A DNA stretch of 64,000 nucleotides from Enhygromyxa salina. Its GTDB lineage: Bacteria; Myxococcota_A; Polyangia; Nannocystales; Nannocystaceae. Positions 25,666-37,310 of the stretch are shown piece by piece (position 1 is the first letter of the stretch; every line of letters starts with the position of its first letter). The DNA is taken from contig NZ_PVNL01000135.1 of the NCBI RefSeq assembly GCF_002994635.1, forward strand, positions 186,001 to 250,000, in the 5' to 3' direction. The position numbers were made by a program, and so were the translations under genes. The notes under the pieces are model-generated. The model saw only the letters and a program-made list of their open reading frames with translations. It ran no database searches and was not told the DNA's origin.

Positions 25666-27159
25666 TCAAGCAATTTTGCGGCGCAGCGCCAGACCGCCCA
25701 GTCCAAACACCAACAGCCCGAGCACACCGCCAACCCCACCCTCACCAGTTACCGAGCAGCTGTCGGCCTCGAGATAATCCACGCTGTCATCACCACCACC
25801 CGCGCCCCCGTTGGTCTCGCCTCCCGCGTCGCCTTCACCTTCGGGCACGCAGGTATGGGTCGGGTCGCAGACCAGCCCCGGGTCGCACCCACCACCGTCG
25901 GTGCACGGGCAATTCTCACCGCCGACCCAGCACTCTCCGCCATCGGCATCACCATCACCATCACCATCGCCGGGACCCGCCTGCGGATCCACGCCGATTA
26001 CCACGCGCGCCCCCGGGTGCACGTCGACGTCGACGGGCTCGAGGGTGTCGAAGTAGCTCGCCCCACCCAGCACATCGACGCTGTGCGCCCCCGGCCCGAC
26101 CTCCGCGAAGCTGAAGTAGCCGGTCGCGTCGGTCACGACCTGCGCGCCGCCATCGAGCACGACGGTGACCCCAGCCGCGCCCATGCTCGCGTCCTCACAG
26201 GTCGCGCTGAAGTGCTCGGCGAACATGTAGCCCTGAACGTCGAGATCGATGAACCCCGCGCACGGACCATCGCTCGGGTCATAGTCGAGGCGTCGGTGCC
26301 CGACCAGCTCACCCGAGGCGTGCAGGTACTCGAACTGCGTGCCCGCGGCGACGAAGCACTTGTCGGTGTCGCTGAGCTCGCCCGAGGGCTCGAGGGTCTT
26401 CTTGATCCAGGTGTCGCCGGTCGCGGTCAGGGTGCAGGTCTGGCTGCGATCGACGACCCAACCCTCGAGTTCGCCCTCGCTGACCAGGTCGGTGATCAGC
26501 GCCATGTACAGATCCCAGTCCCAGTTGTCGCCGGGGTCGGTGTGCGTCTGGCTGGGCAGCTCCGAGTGAGCGACGATGTGCTCGCGGGTCAGCGGGATCT
26601 GATACTCGTCGGCGATCCACCGGGCGAGCTGCGCGGAGCTGCGATAGGTCTCCCACGTGTACCAGGCGGGGTCGTCGATGAAGCCCTCGTGCTCGATGCC
26701 AATTGAGACGCTGTTCGAGTTGCCCACGTGCCAGGCGCGATCCGAGAGGTTCACCATCTGCGTGATCTCGCCGTCGTCGCTCTGCATGCAAAAGTGCGCC
26801 GAGACGTTGGCGGCGGGATTCTGGAACCAGCTGATCGACCCGGGGTAGTAGCCCTGCATGGTGTGCACGACGATGTAGTCGTAGGACACGATCCCGCCCG
26901 CCGTGTAGTTCGACGGATCGGCTGGGATGAACGCCACAGCCAGCGGATACTCGGCCGGCCCCTCCGAAGGGATCGGCGTGAGCGCCTCGGGCAGCGTCGG
27001 TAGGTTGTATGGATCGGGGCGGGCGTGGTCGTCGTGCGGCTCGCTCGCATCGACATGGACGTCGATGCTCCTGGGCCCAGCCGCGAGACCCGTCACCGCG
27101 GCGATCGACAGCGGCGCGATCAACAAGAGCATGAGGTGTTTGATCTGCACCGACGCCAT
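25666..27159 (-). CDS. Secreted N-acetylmuramoyl-L-alanine amidase with MYXO-CTERM-like tail
   Basis: A 497-residue exported peptidoglycan hydrolase. Signal peptide from ATG 27159 (hydrophobic to about residue 27). An amidase_2/PGRP domain occupies about residues 75-245: YIVVHTMQGYY (His zinc ligand), WHVGNSNSVSIGIEHEG, HIVAHSELPSQTHTDPGDNW (second His and the Asp/His pair). A carboxypeptidase-like beta domain follows (GVTVVLDGGAQVVTDATGYF), then a GDGDGD linker and a CxC/CDPGL Cys module. The end (SCSVTGEGGVGG, hydrophobic helix, LRRK) matches the MYXO-CTERM sorting signal: Cys, Gly-rich, helix, basic. Cell-wall lysis of self or prey is inferred. Confidence 0.88.
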   Translation of the reverse strand: MASVQIKHLMLLLIAPLSIAAVTGLAAGPRSIDVHVDASEPHDDHARPDPYNLPTLPEALTPIPSEGPAEYPLAVAFIPADPSNYTAGGIVSYDYIVVHTMQGYYPGSISWFQNPAANVSAHFCMQSDDGEITQMVNLSDRAWHVGNSNSVSIGIEHEGFIDDPAWYTWETYRSSAQLARWIADEYQIPLTREHIVAHSELPSQTHTDPGDNWDWDLYMALITDLVSEGELEGWVVDRSQTCTLTATGDTWIKKTLEPSGELSDTDKCFVAAGTQFEYLHASGELVGHRRLDYDPSDGPCAGFIDLDVQGYMFAEHFSATCEDASMGAAGVTVVLDGGAQVVTDATGYFSFAEVGPGAHSVDVLGGASYFDTLEPVDVDVHPGARVVIGVDPQAGPGDGDGDGDADGGECWVGGENCPCTDGGGCDPGLVCDPTHTCVPEGEGDAGGETNGGAGGGDDSVDYLEADSCSVTGEGGVGGVLGLLVFGLGGLALRRKIA

Positions 27160-27325
27160 GCGCCCAGGATAGGGATGTACTCCGATGTGTGACAACAAAA
27201 TTTACGGACCGCGCTTGGATCGGCCCTATTTGCCTGTTCTCGGCCCTGATCCGTGCCTGGCGCACGCGCGAAGCGCGAAATCGACCCGCACGTACGGAGC
27301 GCCTGCGCTCCCGTAGACTCCGGGC

Positions 27326-27769
27326 GTGCCGACCTACTTCGCCTACGGGTCCAACATGTCGCGGGTGCGGCTCGAGCACCGCGTGGGCGTCGTGCAGTCG
27401 CTCGGCCGCGCTCGCCTGAGCGAACACCGTCACCGCTTCTCGAAGCTCGGCAACGACGGCAGCGGCAAGGGCAACATCGAGCCGCACGCCGACGCGTCGG
27501 TGTGGGGCGTCGCCTATGAGCTCGACGACGATCAGTTCGCGCGCCTGACCGAGTTCGAGTCCGGATATCGACACACGGTCCTCGTCGTCGAGCTCGCTGC
27601 GTCTGGGATGTCGGTCAGCGCCTCGAGCTTCGTCGCGCTGAACATCGTTGAGGCCCTCGAGCCGCGCGCTGACTACATTGAGCACTATCGAATCGGGATG
27701 GCGGAGCACGAGATACCCATTGACTACCGTCGGCAATTGCTCGGTACGCTCGCACACCTACTCGGCTGA
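27326..27769 (+). CDS. Gamma-glutamylcyclotransferase-like protein
   Basis: A 147-residue cytosolic protein with the GGCT-like fold: YFAYGSNMS near the N-terminus (substrate-binding YGSN loop), WGVAYELDDDQFARLTEFES (about residues 57-76) containing the conserved Glu that acts as acid/base in EFESGYR. Family members convert gamma-glutamyl dipeptides to 5-oxoproline or act on gamma-glutamylamines. The GTG start at 27326 is the only one before YFAYGSN. It stands alone between the amidase (divergent) and the kinase (81 bases downstream). Confidence 0.85.
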   Translation: MPTYFAYGSNMSRVRLEHRVGVVQSLGRARLSEHRHRFSKLGNDGSGKGNIEPHADASVWGVAYELDDDQFARLTEFESGYRHTVLVVELAASGMSVSASSFVALNIVEALEPRADYIEHYRIGMAEHEIPIDYRRQLLGTLAHLLG

Positions 27770-27850
27770 GCTGACTCGCGCGCCGCGGAGTTTCGCCACA
27801 CCCAGCGGCTCGCGCTTGTCTAAACCGTGGGATGGGTGTAGCCAGACCCT

Positions 27851-31095
<3,245 letters not shown>

Positions 31096-31096
<1 letters not shown>

Positions 31097-31118
31097 TCAA
31101 CCGGCAGTCACGGTTGGT
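31096..31118 (+). terminator. Weak hairpin after kinase gene
   Basis: CAACCG/CGGTTG stem with a seven-base loop immediately after the kinase stop; extended by one A-T and one G-T pair. No T tract. Confidence 0.3.
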
Positions 31119-31161
31119 CGGGCGCTCGCGTGGGGGCCAAGGTTCGAAGTAGAGTCCCGCC

Positions 31162-31380
31162 ATGTCCGATCGAGACGTTGAGCGAGACTGCACACCTCAG
31201 GCCTTTGTCGAGTCGCTCCGTCGGCTCGCTGATGCGATCGAGGCTGGGGAGTCGTTTCGGATCCAAGTCGCTGGCAAGCGCTTCACCGTCCCCGCCAAGG
31301 CCGAGCTCTCGATCGAGCACGAGGCCGCGGGCGGCGGCGAAGAGCTGGAGTTTCAGCTGCGCTGGAAGTCCGAGAGCTAG
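31162..31380 (+). CDS. Amphi-Trp domain protein
   Basis: A 72-residue soluble protein matching the amphi-Trp family: a helix (FVESLRRLADAIEAGESF) followed by strands FRIQVAGKRFTVPAKAELSI and a terminal EELEFQLRWKSES, with the conserved Trp near the C-terminus. Families of this kind are widespread in haloarchaea and many bacteria; function unknown. ATG 31162. It lies 65 bases after the kinase gene; its stop overlaps the convergent LuxR-type gene by four bases. Confidence 0.85.
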   Translation: MSDRDVERDCTPQAFVESLRRLADAIEAGESFRIQVAGKRFTVPAKAELSIEHEAAGGGEELEFQLRWKSES

Positions 31381-31835
31381 GTCCGCTTCTTTGCGGCTGG
31401 CCACGCGCCCGCGTAGCGGGACTGGGACGCCGTCGCGCACGAGGCGGGTGCGTCGGGGCCCGGGCTCGCGTGGGTGTGCATCGGCGCGGGCGCGCGGTCG
31501 ATTGGTGCGTCAGCGAGCTCGCGCTCGCCCGCGAGTCGCAGCGCGAGCCGCATGAGGCTCTCGCGGCAGTCGGTATTGGTCTTGGCGAATAGATCCTGGA
31601 TCGCCTGCAGCACCCGGCGCTCGTCGATCCCGAGCCGGCCCGCGATCGCGTAGCTGTTGCGGCCGAACAGCAGCGCGTGCGCGACGGCCTGCTCCCGCTC
31701 GGACAGGCCGAACGCGTCGCGCAGGCCGGCGACGAGGAGCTCGAGCACCTCGTTGATCCGTGCGACGCGGTGGTCCTCGGCGGCCGGCGGGGGACGAAGA
31801 GAGAGACGCGGGGAGATGGCGGGATCCGTGGTCAT
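31377..31835 (-). CDS. LuxR-type HTH protein
   Basis: A 152-residue protein with a GerE/LuxR-like DNA-binding domain at about residues 40-105: FGLSEREQAVAHALLFGRNS, then YAIAGRLGIDERRVLQAIQD and LFAKTNTDCRESLMRLAL, which is the normal three-helix-plus-dimer-helix pattern. No receiver or autoinducer domain is present, so this is a solo HTH protein. The C-terminal ~45 residues are Ala/Pro/Arg-rich and disordered. ATG 31835 is used; the frame remains open upstream without domain signal. It lies downstream of, and is co-oriented with, the radical SAM gene but is separated by about 350 bases, so co-regulation is uncertain. Confidence 0.72.
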   Translation of the reverse strand: MTTDPAISPRLSLRPPPAAEDHRVARINEVLELLVAGLRDAFGLSEREQAVAHALLFGRNSYAIAGRLGIDERRVLQAIQDLFAKTNTDCRESLMRLALRLAGERELADAPIDRAPAPMHTHASPGPDAPASCATASQSRYAGAWPAAKKRT

Positions 31836-32187
31836 GGCGGCTTGGCTCGCGCGGCACCATGCGCGGGGCGGGGGCGAACCGTCAGGGACCGCAGCGTCAC
31901 CAATGGTCTCCGAATCAAACGTGCGTCTGGGTCGCGCGGCACGTCGTTTGGCGGGGTTTGGGGGTGAGGCGGAGCGGGCGTCACCGATCGTCACCGGGTC
32001 TGGGTGCGGCCGTTGACCGGTCCTCGCCGAGTTCGGCTGCGTCGCCGGGCCCCGGGGAACGGTGCTGCGTGGCGAAGATCTGGGGCAGGCGTCGATGGTC
32101 CAGATCACCAGCCTCGAGCTCGAGTTTGCCCATGACACGATCTGGCGGCCCGCACCGCCAGGACGGTTTTGCTCGGCGCCCACGCTG
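31836..32187. other. Intergenic region with two related direct repeats
   Basis: 352 bases between the radical SAM stop and the LuxR-type start. Holds GCGTCACCAATGGTC (31894-31908) and GCGTCACCGATCGTC (31978-31992), identical at 13 of 15 positions and spaced 84 bases. They could be binding sites for the HTH protein. No convincing ORF. Confidence 0.4.
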
Positions 32188-33420
32188 TTACAAACGCGGC
32201 GGTCGATCTGGAGTCGATGACCCGCAATGTATTGTATCGAGCAAGTCTGGAGACACCACATGGACACGAAATGTCCCGGTATCGAACAAGAGCACGGCGC
32301 GCTCGTCACGTCGAATTCGAAACCGACCAGGGCTGTCTTGTATGTGCTGCAACAGCGCGCTGTCCAGCGGCCGCGGCGTTCGGCCGAAGAGCGCGGCGGG
32401 GTGCGCCCAGCTGAGGTCGAGCGCATCGGGTGGTGGCTCGCTGAAGTGCATTGGATGGCGATCGAGACAGTGATCCAATAGTGTGTCGCCAAGACGACCG
32501 AGCTGGTCGTGGCCACTGGGAAAGCCCGGCTTCGCGGGCGCGCCTCGCAGCAGCGTTCCATCGGGCTGGACCAGGACGTACAGGCCGCGCAGATGGACCC
32601 CTGTCAGCTCGGAGATCGGAGCCGACAGCGAGCGCGTGCCCGCTGCCATACTGGAGACGCGCAGATCAAACGCCGCCGGCAGGTCGTCGCGCGTGTCTGC
32701 GATCTCCATCTCCAGTTCGCGCAGCGCCGCGGGTGTCAACGGCATCATTCCACAGCCGGGTGTCGCATGCAGCGGCGAGAGATCGTGTGCGGCCACGCCC
32801 TCGGCCACCAGCATCTGCGTCAGCTCCCGCCAGCGGCCGAGGTTCCCCATGTGCACCACGGTGACCACCTCGACCTGGTCGACGCGGCTGCGGAGCCGGC
32901 GGAGCCCCGCCAGGGCGCGCGCAAACGTTCCCGGTCCCCTGACCTGGTCGTGCACCTCCGCGGGGCCATCCAGGCTGATACGAACGCGACGAGGCGCGAG
33001 CGCCGTGACGAGCTCGAGGCCGCGCGCGTCGATCAGTGTGGCGTTGGTGGCGATCTGCAGCGAAGTGAATCCCAGGAGCCCGTGATGCAACCCCTCACGA
33101 CCCAGAGCACGCCTCCGAGCCCCGATCCCTGCGTCCCGAAACCTCGCAAGATCCCGGAGCCCCACCGCCGCCGCCACCTCCTCGAGCCCCGGCCATTGCA
33201 GCGGCTCGCCGCCCGTGAGCGTCACCTCGAACACCCCGCGCTCGTCGGCGGCGCGCAGGATGTCGAGCAGCGCCGGCCCCGACAGCTCCGGGTGAGGGTC
33301 ATCGGAGCGCGATGCACAGAACCCACAGCGCAGGTTGCATCGTCGGGTGAGGTCCACCATGATCCGCAGCGGATCGACGCCCCCGTCCGCGCGGACCAGC
33401 GGGTGCGCGCGCGCGATCAC
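32188..33420 (-). CDS. Radical SAM enzyme with degenerate SPASM-like C-terminus
   Basis: A 410-residue radical SAM protein. CNLRCGFC (CX3CX2C; Cys 28, 32, 35) binds the [4Fe-4S] cluster; TLTGGEPLQWPG is the GGE SAM-binding motif and ISLDGPAEVHDQVRG the family strand typical of peptide/protein-modifying members. The region VLVQPDGTLLRGAPAKPG aligns with the start of SPASM/Twitch domains but lacks their Cys. A short PqqD-like or linear motif (RIRRDERAVLLFDTGTFRVH) ends the protein. The GTG start overlaps the stop of the Cry-like gene as GTGA, so both are translated together. A post-translational modification of its neighbour or of an unseen peptide is inferred; the actual substrate is unknown. 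Confidence 0.88.
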   Translation of the reverse strand: MIARAHPLVRADGGVDPLRIMVDLTRRCNLRCGFCASRSDDPHPELSGPALLDILRAADERGVFEVTLTGGEPLQWPGLEEVAAAVGLRDLARFRDAGIGARRRALGREGLHHGLLGFTSLQIATNATLIDARGLELVTALAPRRVRISLDGPAEVHDQVRGPGTFARALAGLRRLRSRVDQVEVVTVVHMGNLGRWRELTQMLVAEGVAAHDLSPLHATPGCGMMPLTPAALRELEMEIADTRDDLPAAFDLRVSSMAAGTRSLSAPISELTGVHLRGLYVLVQPDGTLLRGAPAKPGFPSGHDQLGRLGDTLLDHCLDRHPMHFSEPPPDALDLSWAHPAALFGRTPRPLDSALLQHIQDSPGRFRIRRDERAVLLFDTGTFRVHVVSPDLLDTIHCGSSTPDRPPRL

Positions 33421-35636
33421 GACACTGTCCAGGAGTCGTCCCCGCTGGCCACCATGGTGATCGGAGCAGATCGCCCTGGCGCGTCGGGATCGGCCAGGTC
33501 CTCGGTGAGCTCCACCAGCGCGTTGAAGGGCACGACCTCCGTCTCGATCACGTCTTGCAGAAAGCTGTCGCGGATGTTGCGACGATACGCTTTGAGCTGG
33601 TTGCGCGCATAATTATTGTACCCCGGGTAGTCCACGGACGCGTGACAGTTACTCGTCGTCATGAACGCGCTGTTCGAGACGTTGAACACCTGCCCGGTGC
33701 GCCTGTCCCGGTAGCGCAGGAGATAGGCGCCGAACCCTTCATTGTAGCGCTCGGGGGACGAGCTGATCTCGCCCATGCGATTCGACATCAGCTGGTCCAG
33801 CACGGCGACCATCGGCGACCGGGATTCATCCACGAACGCGTTGATCTGGAACTGGGTATCGAACGCGGTGTTCTCGTACAGCTCCAATTCCTTCATCAGG
33901 ACCGCCTTGTAGCGCGCCACTTTCCAGAAGTAGGGCAACGTCTGAAGCAGGCCGGCGTTCGCCGAGTAGAGCACATTGCTGAGATTCAGCAGCAGGTCCC
34001 CGTTGATCGCCTTCAACTCGTCAGCCAGGTTGTCTAGCTGGAGCGGATTGGCGTTCGGCCCGAACGTGATGGCGTTGTGATGATACGTCTCCATTTTCCG
34101 CTCGATCCCATCGATGTAATTCGACAGTTGACCGAGCTCGAAGGTCGCGAGCGCCTCGCCGATCATCCGGGTAAACTCGGCCCGGATCTGTGCCCACGTC
34201 GGCACCGGCTCCTTCGGCCACACCAGCCCGATCACGGTACCCACGATCTGGAAGCCCGGGATCCCCGACAGGTGCCCCAAGGTGTTGAGGAAGGCCACGG
34301 TCAGGTCCTTCTCACTGGGGGCCGTCGCGGCCCTGAGCGTAGGCGGCGGGGTTGGGGCCTCGACGAAGGACCACGTCGGAAACACGGGGCCGGCATGATC
34401 CGTCTTGGTCCAGGGTCGCAGACCCAGCGCCCCGTCGTCGCCGATCTGGAGATAGGCGCCCGAGTGCGCGCCGACCAGGAAATAGGTCGCGCGGGTCGTC
34501 GCCGGCTCCCCGCGCGGGATCTCCATGGCGCGCACGAAGAAGCTGCCGCCCGGCTGCGGGCAGTCTGCCAGGATCGGGCCCGCTTCGGACGTGCAGTCGT
34601 GGAGGTAGCGCTGGTCCGCTGTCGACTGAAGATGGAACACGTCTTCAGTCAACAGCGTGTCGCCGGGCTGCTGGTTGTGCGCGCCCAGCAACGTCCACAC
34701 CGCTGGCCCCTCGTCCTCGTGGAGGGTCCCCGCCGCGCCGAGCAGGCCGCCGCTGCCGATCGGCCAGGCGCTGCCGCCACAGAGCATGACCCGGTCGCCA
34801 AGCTGCAGCGGGCTAGATTCCGCGTACCAGCCCTCTGGCGGCACCCCGACCGCGGTAGCGCAGCAGCGCACCACGCCCGCGATCCCGTCCCGCAGCTCGA
34901 GGGTGACGTCTCGGGTCACGTGGGCGAGGTAGTGCTGCAGCTGCGATCCGTTGGGCTCGTTGACAAGCACCTTCTCGTACCAGGCCGTCCAGTCCGCGGT
35001 GTACTCGTCGTCGGCCCACGGGTCGGTGATATTACCGTCACAGTCCTGAGCGATCGACCTCAGGCGCTCCGTCACGGCGGCGTCCGCCGCCTCCCGGAGC
35101 GCCTCGGCGTACATGCGAAACGTGGCCGCGAGGCGCTCGTCCGCGGCCGCCCAGCTGCCTCGCCGCGCCCCGTGAACGGCGTGCGTCATCTCGACCTGCG
35201 TCGCGAGATGGACGATCATCAGCCGGCACAACAGGGGCACGCGCTCGGAGCCCCCGGAGTCGAGAATGAGGCGTCGCCCCGCCTCGCCAGCTTGCCGCTC
35301 GAGCGTCTCGAGCCCCGACCACCGCGCTTCGGCGGCCTCGGCATCGCGCGCGTATCCGCGGAGGGCATCGGGGCGCCCCGCGAGCCAGCCATCGAGCACG
35401 GCCGCGTGCCGCTCCAGTCGAGCCAGCTCGCCCTCGACCCCGCGTTGAGTCAACGAGCGCGGGCGTGGTGACGAGACATTGGGCGCACTGCGCGTGCCAG
35501 GGGCGGCGAACAACGCGAGCACCTCGTCCAGCACCGGCGCCTCAGCTGCGCGTGATGCCAGCAGACCTGCCGCCGCAGTGTTCTGGCAGTAGAAATTGAC
35601 GATGTGATGGCGAAGGCGACTGATAAAGCGGGTCAC
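33417..35636 (-). CDS. Cry delta-endotoxin-like pore-forming protein
   Basis: A 739-residue protein without signal peptide. GTG 35636 is chosen because AGGAG lies five bases before it; longer starts up to 35690 have no such site. Residues ~20-265 are helical; about 275-435 are beta-rich with repeated LGDRVMLCGG, FHLQSTADQRYLHDC and GAYLQIGDDGALG, resembling a beta-trefoil/fascin-like carbohydrate-binding module. From about 440 to 715 it matches Cry domain I: a hydrophobic hairpin start (IPGFQIVGTVIGLVWPKEPV), long amphipathic helices, and YNNYARNQLKAYRRNIRDSF corresponding to the conserved YNxFRREMT helix. Domains II and III of classical Cry toxins are absent. Expected role is membrane permeabilisation of target cells. 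Its GTGA overlap with the radical SAM gene implies joint action. Confidence 0.78.
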   Translation of the reverse strand: MTRFISRLRHHIVNFYCQNTAAAGLLASRAAEAPVLDEVLALFAAPGTRSAPNVSSPRPRSLTQRGVEGELARLERHAAVLDGWLAGRPDALRGYARDAEAAEARWSGLETLERQAGEAGRRLILDSGGSERVPLLCRLMIVHLATQVEMTHAVHGARRGSWAAADERLAATFRMYAEALREAADAAVTERLRSIAQDCDGNITDPWADDEYTADWTAWYEKVLVNEPNGSQLQHYLAHVTRDVTLELRDGIAGVVRCCATAVGVPPEGWYAESSPLQLGDRVMLCGGSAWPIGSGGLLGAAGTLHEDEGPAVWTLLGAHNQQPGDTLLTEDVFHLQSTADQRYLHDCTSEAGPILADCPQPGGSFFVRAMEIPRGEPATTRATYFLVGAHSGAYLQIGDDGALGLRPWTKTDHAGPVFPTWSFVEAPTPPPTLRAATAPSEKDLTVAFLNTLGHLSGIPGFQIVGTVIGLVWPKEPVPTWAQIRAEFTRMIGEALATFELGQLSNYIDGIERKMETYHHNAITFGPNANPLQLDNLADELKAINGDLLLNLSNVLYSANAGLLQTLPYFWKVARYKAVLMKELELYENTAFDTQFQINAFVDESRSPMVAVLDQLMSNRMGEISSSPERYNEGFGAYLLRYRDRRTGQVFNVSNSAFMTTSNCHASVDYPGYNNYARNQLKAYRRNIRDSFLQDVIETEVVPFNALVELTEDLADPDAPGRSAPITMVASGDDSWTVS

Positions 35637-35938
35637 GGGTGCTCCTGATAGGGGATATCGCAGTTTTCCCATGCGATGATTGTGGTTCACTCACGACGTC
35701 GAGCGACATCCGCTGTCTCGACGGACGCAAGCCAGTATTCGTGACGACGGCGCTCGGACAAATAGGCTGGTCACATGATTGCCATCGATGAAGTCGATAC
35801 GGCTCACAACCGGCCCCAGCGACCCAGGAACGGCGTTCACTGCTCCGAGTCCGCCTCCCGATCAAACCCGAATATCGTGGCACGAGGTGACGCGGGGTCG
35901 CCATCCAGAGCTGAACCTCGAGCCTGGGATCACACAGA
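35637..35938. other. Intergenic region upstream of the Cry-like gene
   Basis: 302 bases, somewhat lower in GC, carrying the AGGAG ribosome binding site (about 35641-35646 on the minus strand) and presumably the promoter of the toxin/radical SAM operon. No clear -10/-35, operator or ORF is visible. Confidence 0.4.
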
Positions 35939-37228
35939 TCAGGGGATAGCGGACAGCAGCACCGTGACGTTGTTGGCGTCGGCGTTGGCGGTGACGATGT
36001 CGAGCTGGCCGTCGGCGTTGAAGTCGGCGAGCGCCACGGCCATCGGCCGCATGCCGACGTCGAAGTACACCGGCAGGGCCAAGCTCGTGTCGCCGTTGCC
36101 AAACATCAGGCCGACCTCGTCGACCGCCGACGCGCTGAACACCACGTCGACCTTGCCGTCATCGTCGACGTCGCCGACCGCCAGCGAGTCGGCCCCAGCG
36201 TCGATCGAGATCGCCGTCGCTGCGCCAAACATGCCGTTGCCGTCACCGGGGAACACCGTGATGATCTCGAGCGCGCGCGAGGCAATGACCAGATCCAAGT
36301 TGGGATCCGCGTTGAGGCTGGCGAGCGCCAGATCGTCACCGGCGTCGGCGATCAACAGATCGAAGATGTCCAGGTAGGGCTCCTCCGCGATGAAGTGAAC
36401 GACGGTCAGGGCGGGGGCGACGTTGGACAGCGAGATGAAGTCGGAGTAGGCGTCCTGAGTCAGGAAGCCGGCGGTCACGGCCACCGATGGCTCGGTCGTG
36501 GGCGCGGCGTCGAGATCGCCGGCGATGCCGAGCCCGGTCCCATGTGTGATCAGCATGCCCTGATCACCGATCGCCCCGACGACGCTCTCGAAGTCGCTGT
36601 CGAGGGTGAAATTACCGGTGTCGAGATCGACGAGCCCGACCCCGATCGGCTCGATCTCGGGCGGCCCAAACGCGACGTTGTTGCCCGTGTTGATCAGCAC
36701 GCTCATCGACTGGCCAGCCCGATTGCCCACGACGATGTCGATGCCACCGTCACCCGGCGCCTGCGGATCGAGGTTCACGGCCGCGAGCGTCACGGGGTCG
36801 TCGCCGGCCGCGTAGAAGCTCGGCGCCGCGAAGTCACCCCCGCCCAGCCCCCGCAGCACCGCGATGTTGTCGCCCTCGGCGTTGGCGGTGACGATGTCGC
36901 TCACGCCGTCGCCGTCGATGTCCGCGACGATCACGGCCTCGGGTCCAAACCCCGCGCCGAAGTCGACCCCCGGCTCGTAGCAGACCGGATCCTGACAGCC
37001 CGGGTCGGTGGTGTCGTCGCTCGTGTCCGTGTCGCTCGTGTCCGTGTCGCTCGTGGTTGAGTCACTCGTGTCCGAGTCACTCGTCGTCGGATCGTCGGTC
37101 GTCGAGCCGCTGTCGCTGGTCGAGCTGGTCGAGCTGCTGACCCGGCCGTCATCGGCGAGCGGATCGGAGAAGCACGCGACGCTGCTGGTGAGGATCACGG
37201 CGAGCGGCAAGCTGAGGGCGCGAGGCAT
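35939..37228 (-). CDS. FG-GAP/VCBS repeat lipoprotein with Ser/Thr/Asp linker
   Basis: A 429-residue lipoprotein. Lipobox SVAC (Cys about residue 19), then a (S/T/D)n linker to about residue 75. The mature domain has seven or so VCBS/FG-GAP blades: VADIDGDGVSDIVTANAEGD, then DPQAPGDGGIDIVVGN, SLNADPNLDLVIASR, VGDVDDDGKVDVVFSA and ADFNADGQLDIVTANADAN. This forms a calcium-binding integrin-like propeller at the cell surface. No enzymatic domain. Probably adhesion or matrix protein. It stands between the toxin operon and the AvcD unit but is typical of the host genome in composition. Confidence 0.88.
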   Translation of the reverse strand: MPRALSLPLAVILTSSVACFSDPLADDGRVSSSTSSTSDSGSTTDDPTTSDSDTSDSTTSDTDTSDTDTSDDTTDPGCQDPVCYEPGVDFGAGFGPEAVIVADIDGDGVSDIVTANAEGDNIAVLRGLGGGDFAAPSFYAAGDDPVTLAAVNLDPQAPGDGGIDIVVGNRAGQSMSVLINTGNNVAFGPPEIEPIGVGLVDLDTGNFTLDSDFESVVGAIGDQGMLITHGTGLGIAGDLDAAPTTEPSVAVTAGFLTQDAYSDFISLSNVAPALTVVHFIAEEPYLDIFDLLIADAGDDLALASLNADPNLDLVIASRALEIITVFPGDGNGMFGAATAISIDAGADSLAVGDVDDDGKVDVVFSASAVDEVGLMFGNGDTSLALPVYFDVGMRPMAVALADFNADGQLDIVTANADANNVTVLLSAIP

Positions 37229-37310
37229 GGCGCATTCTAACCGCCGCGCGCTTGGAGGTCGTCAGGGTTCGACGGCGAATTCTCGCCGGCAGCGTGACTT
37301 GTGGTCGAGC

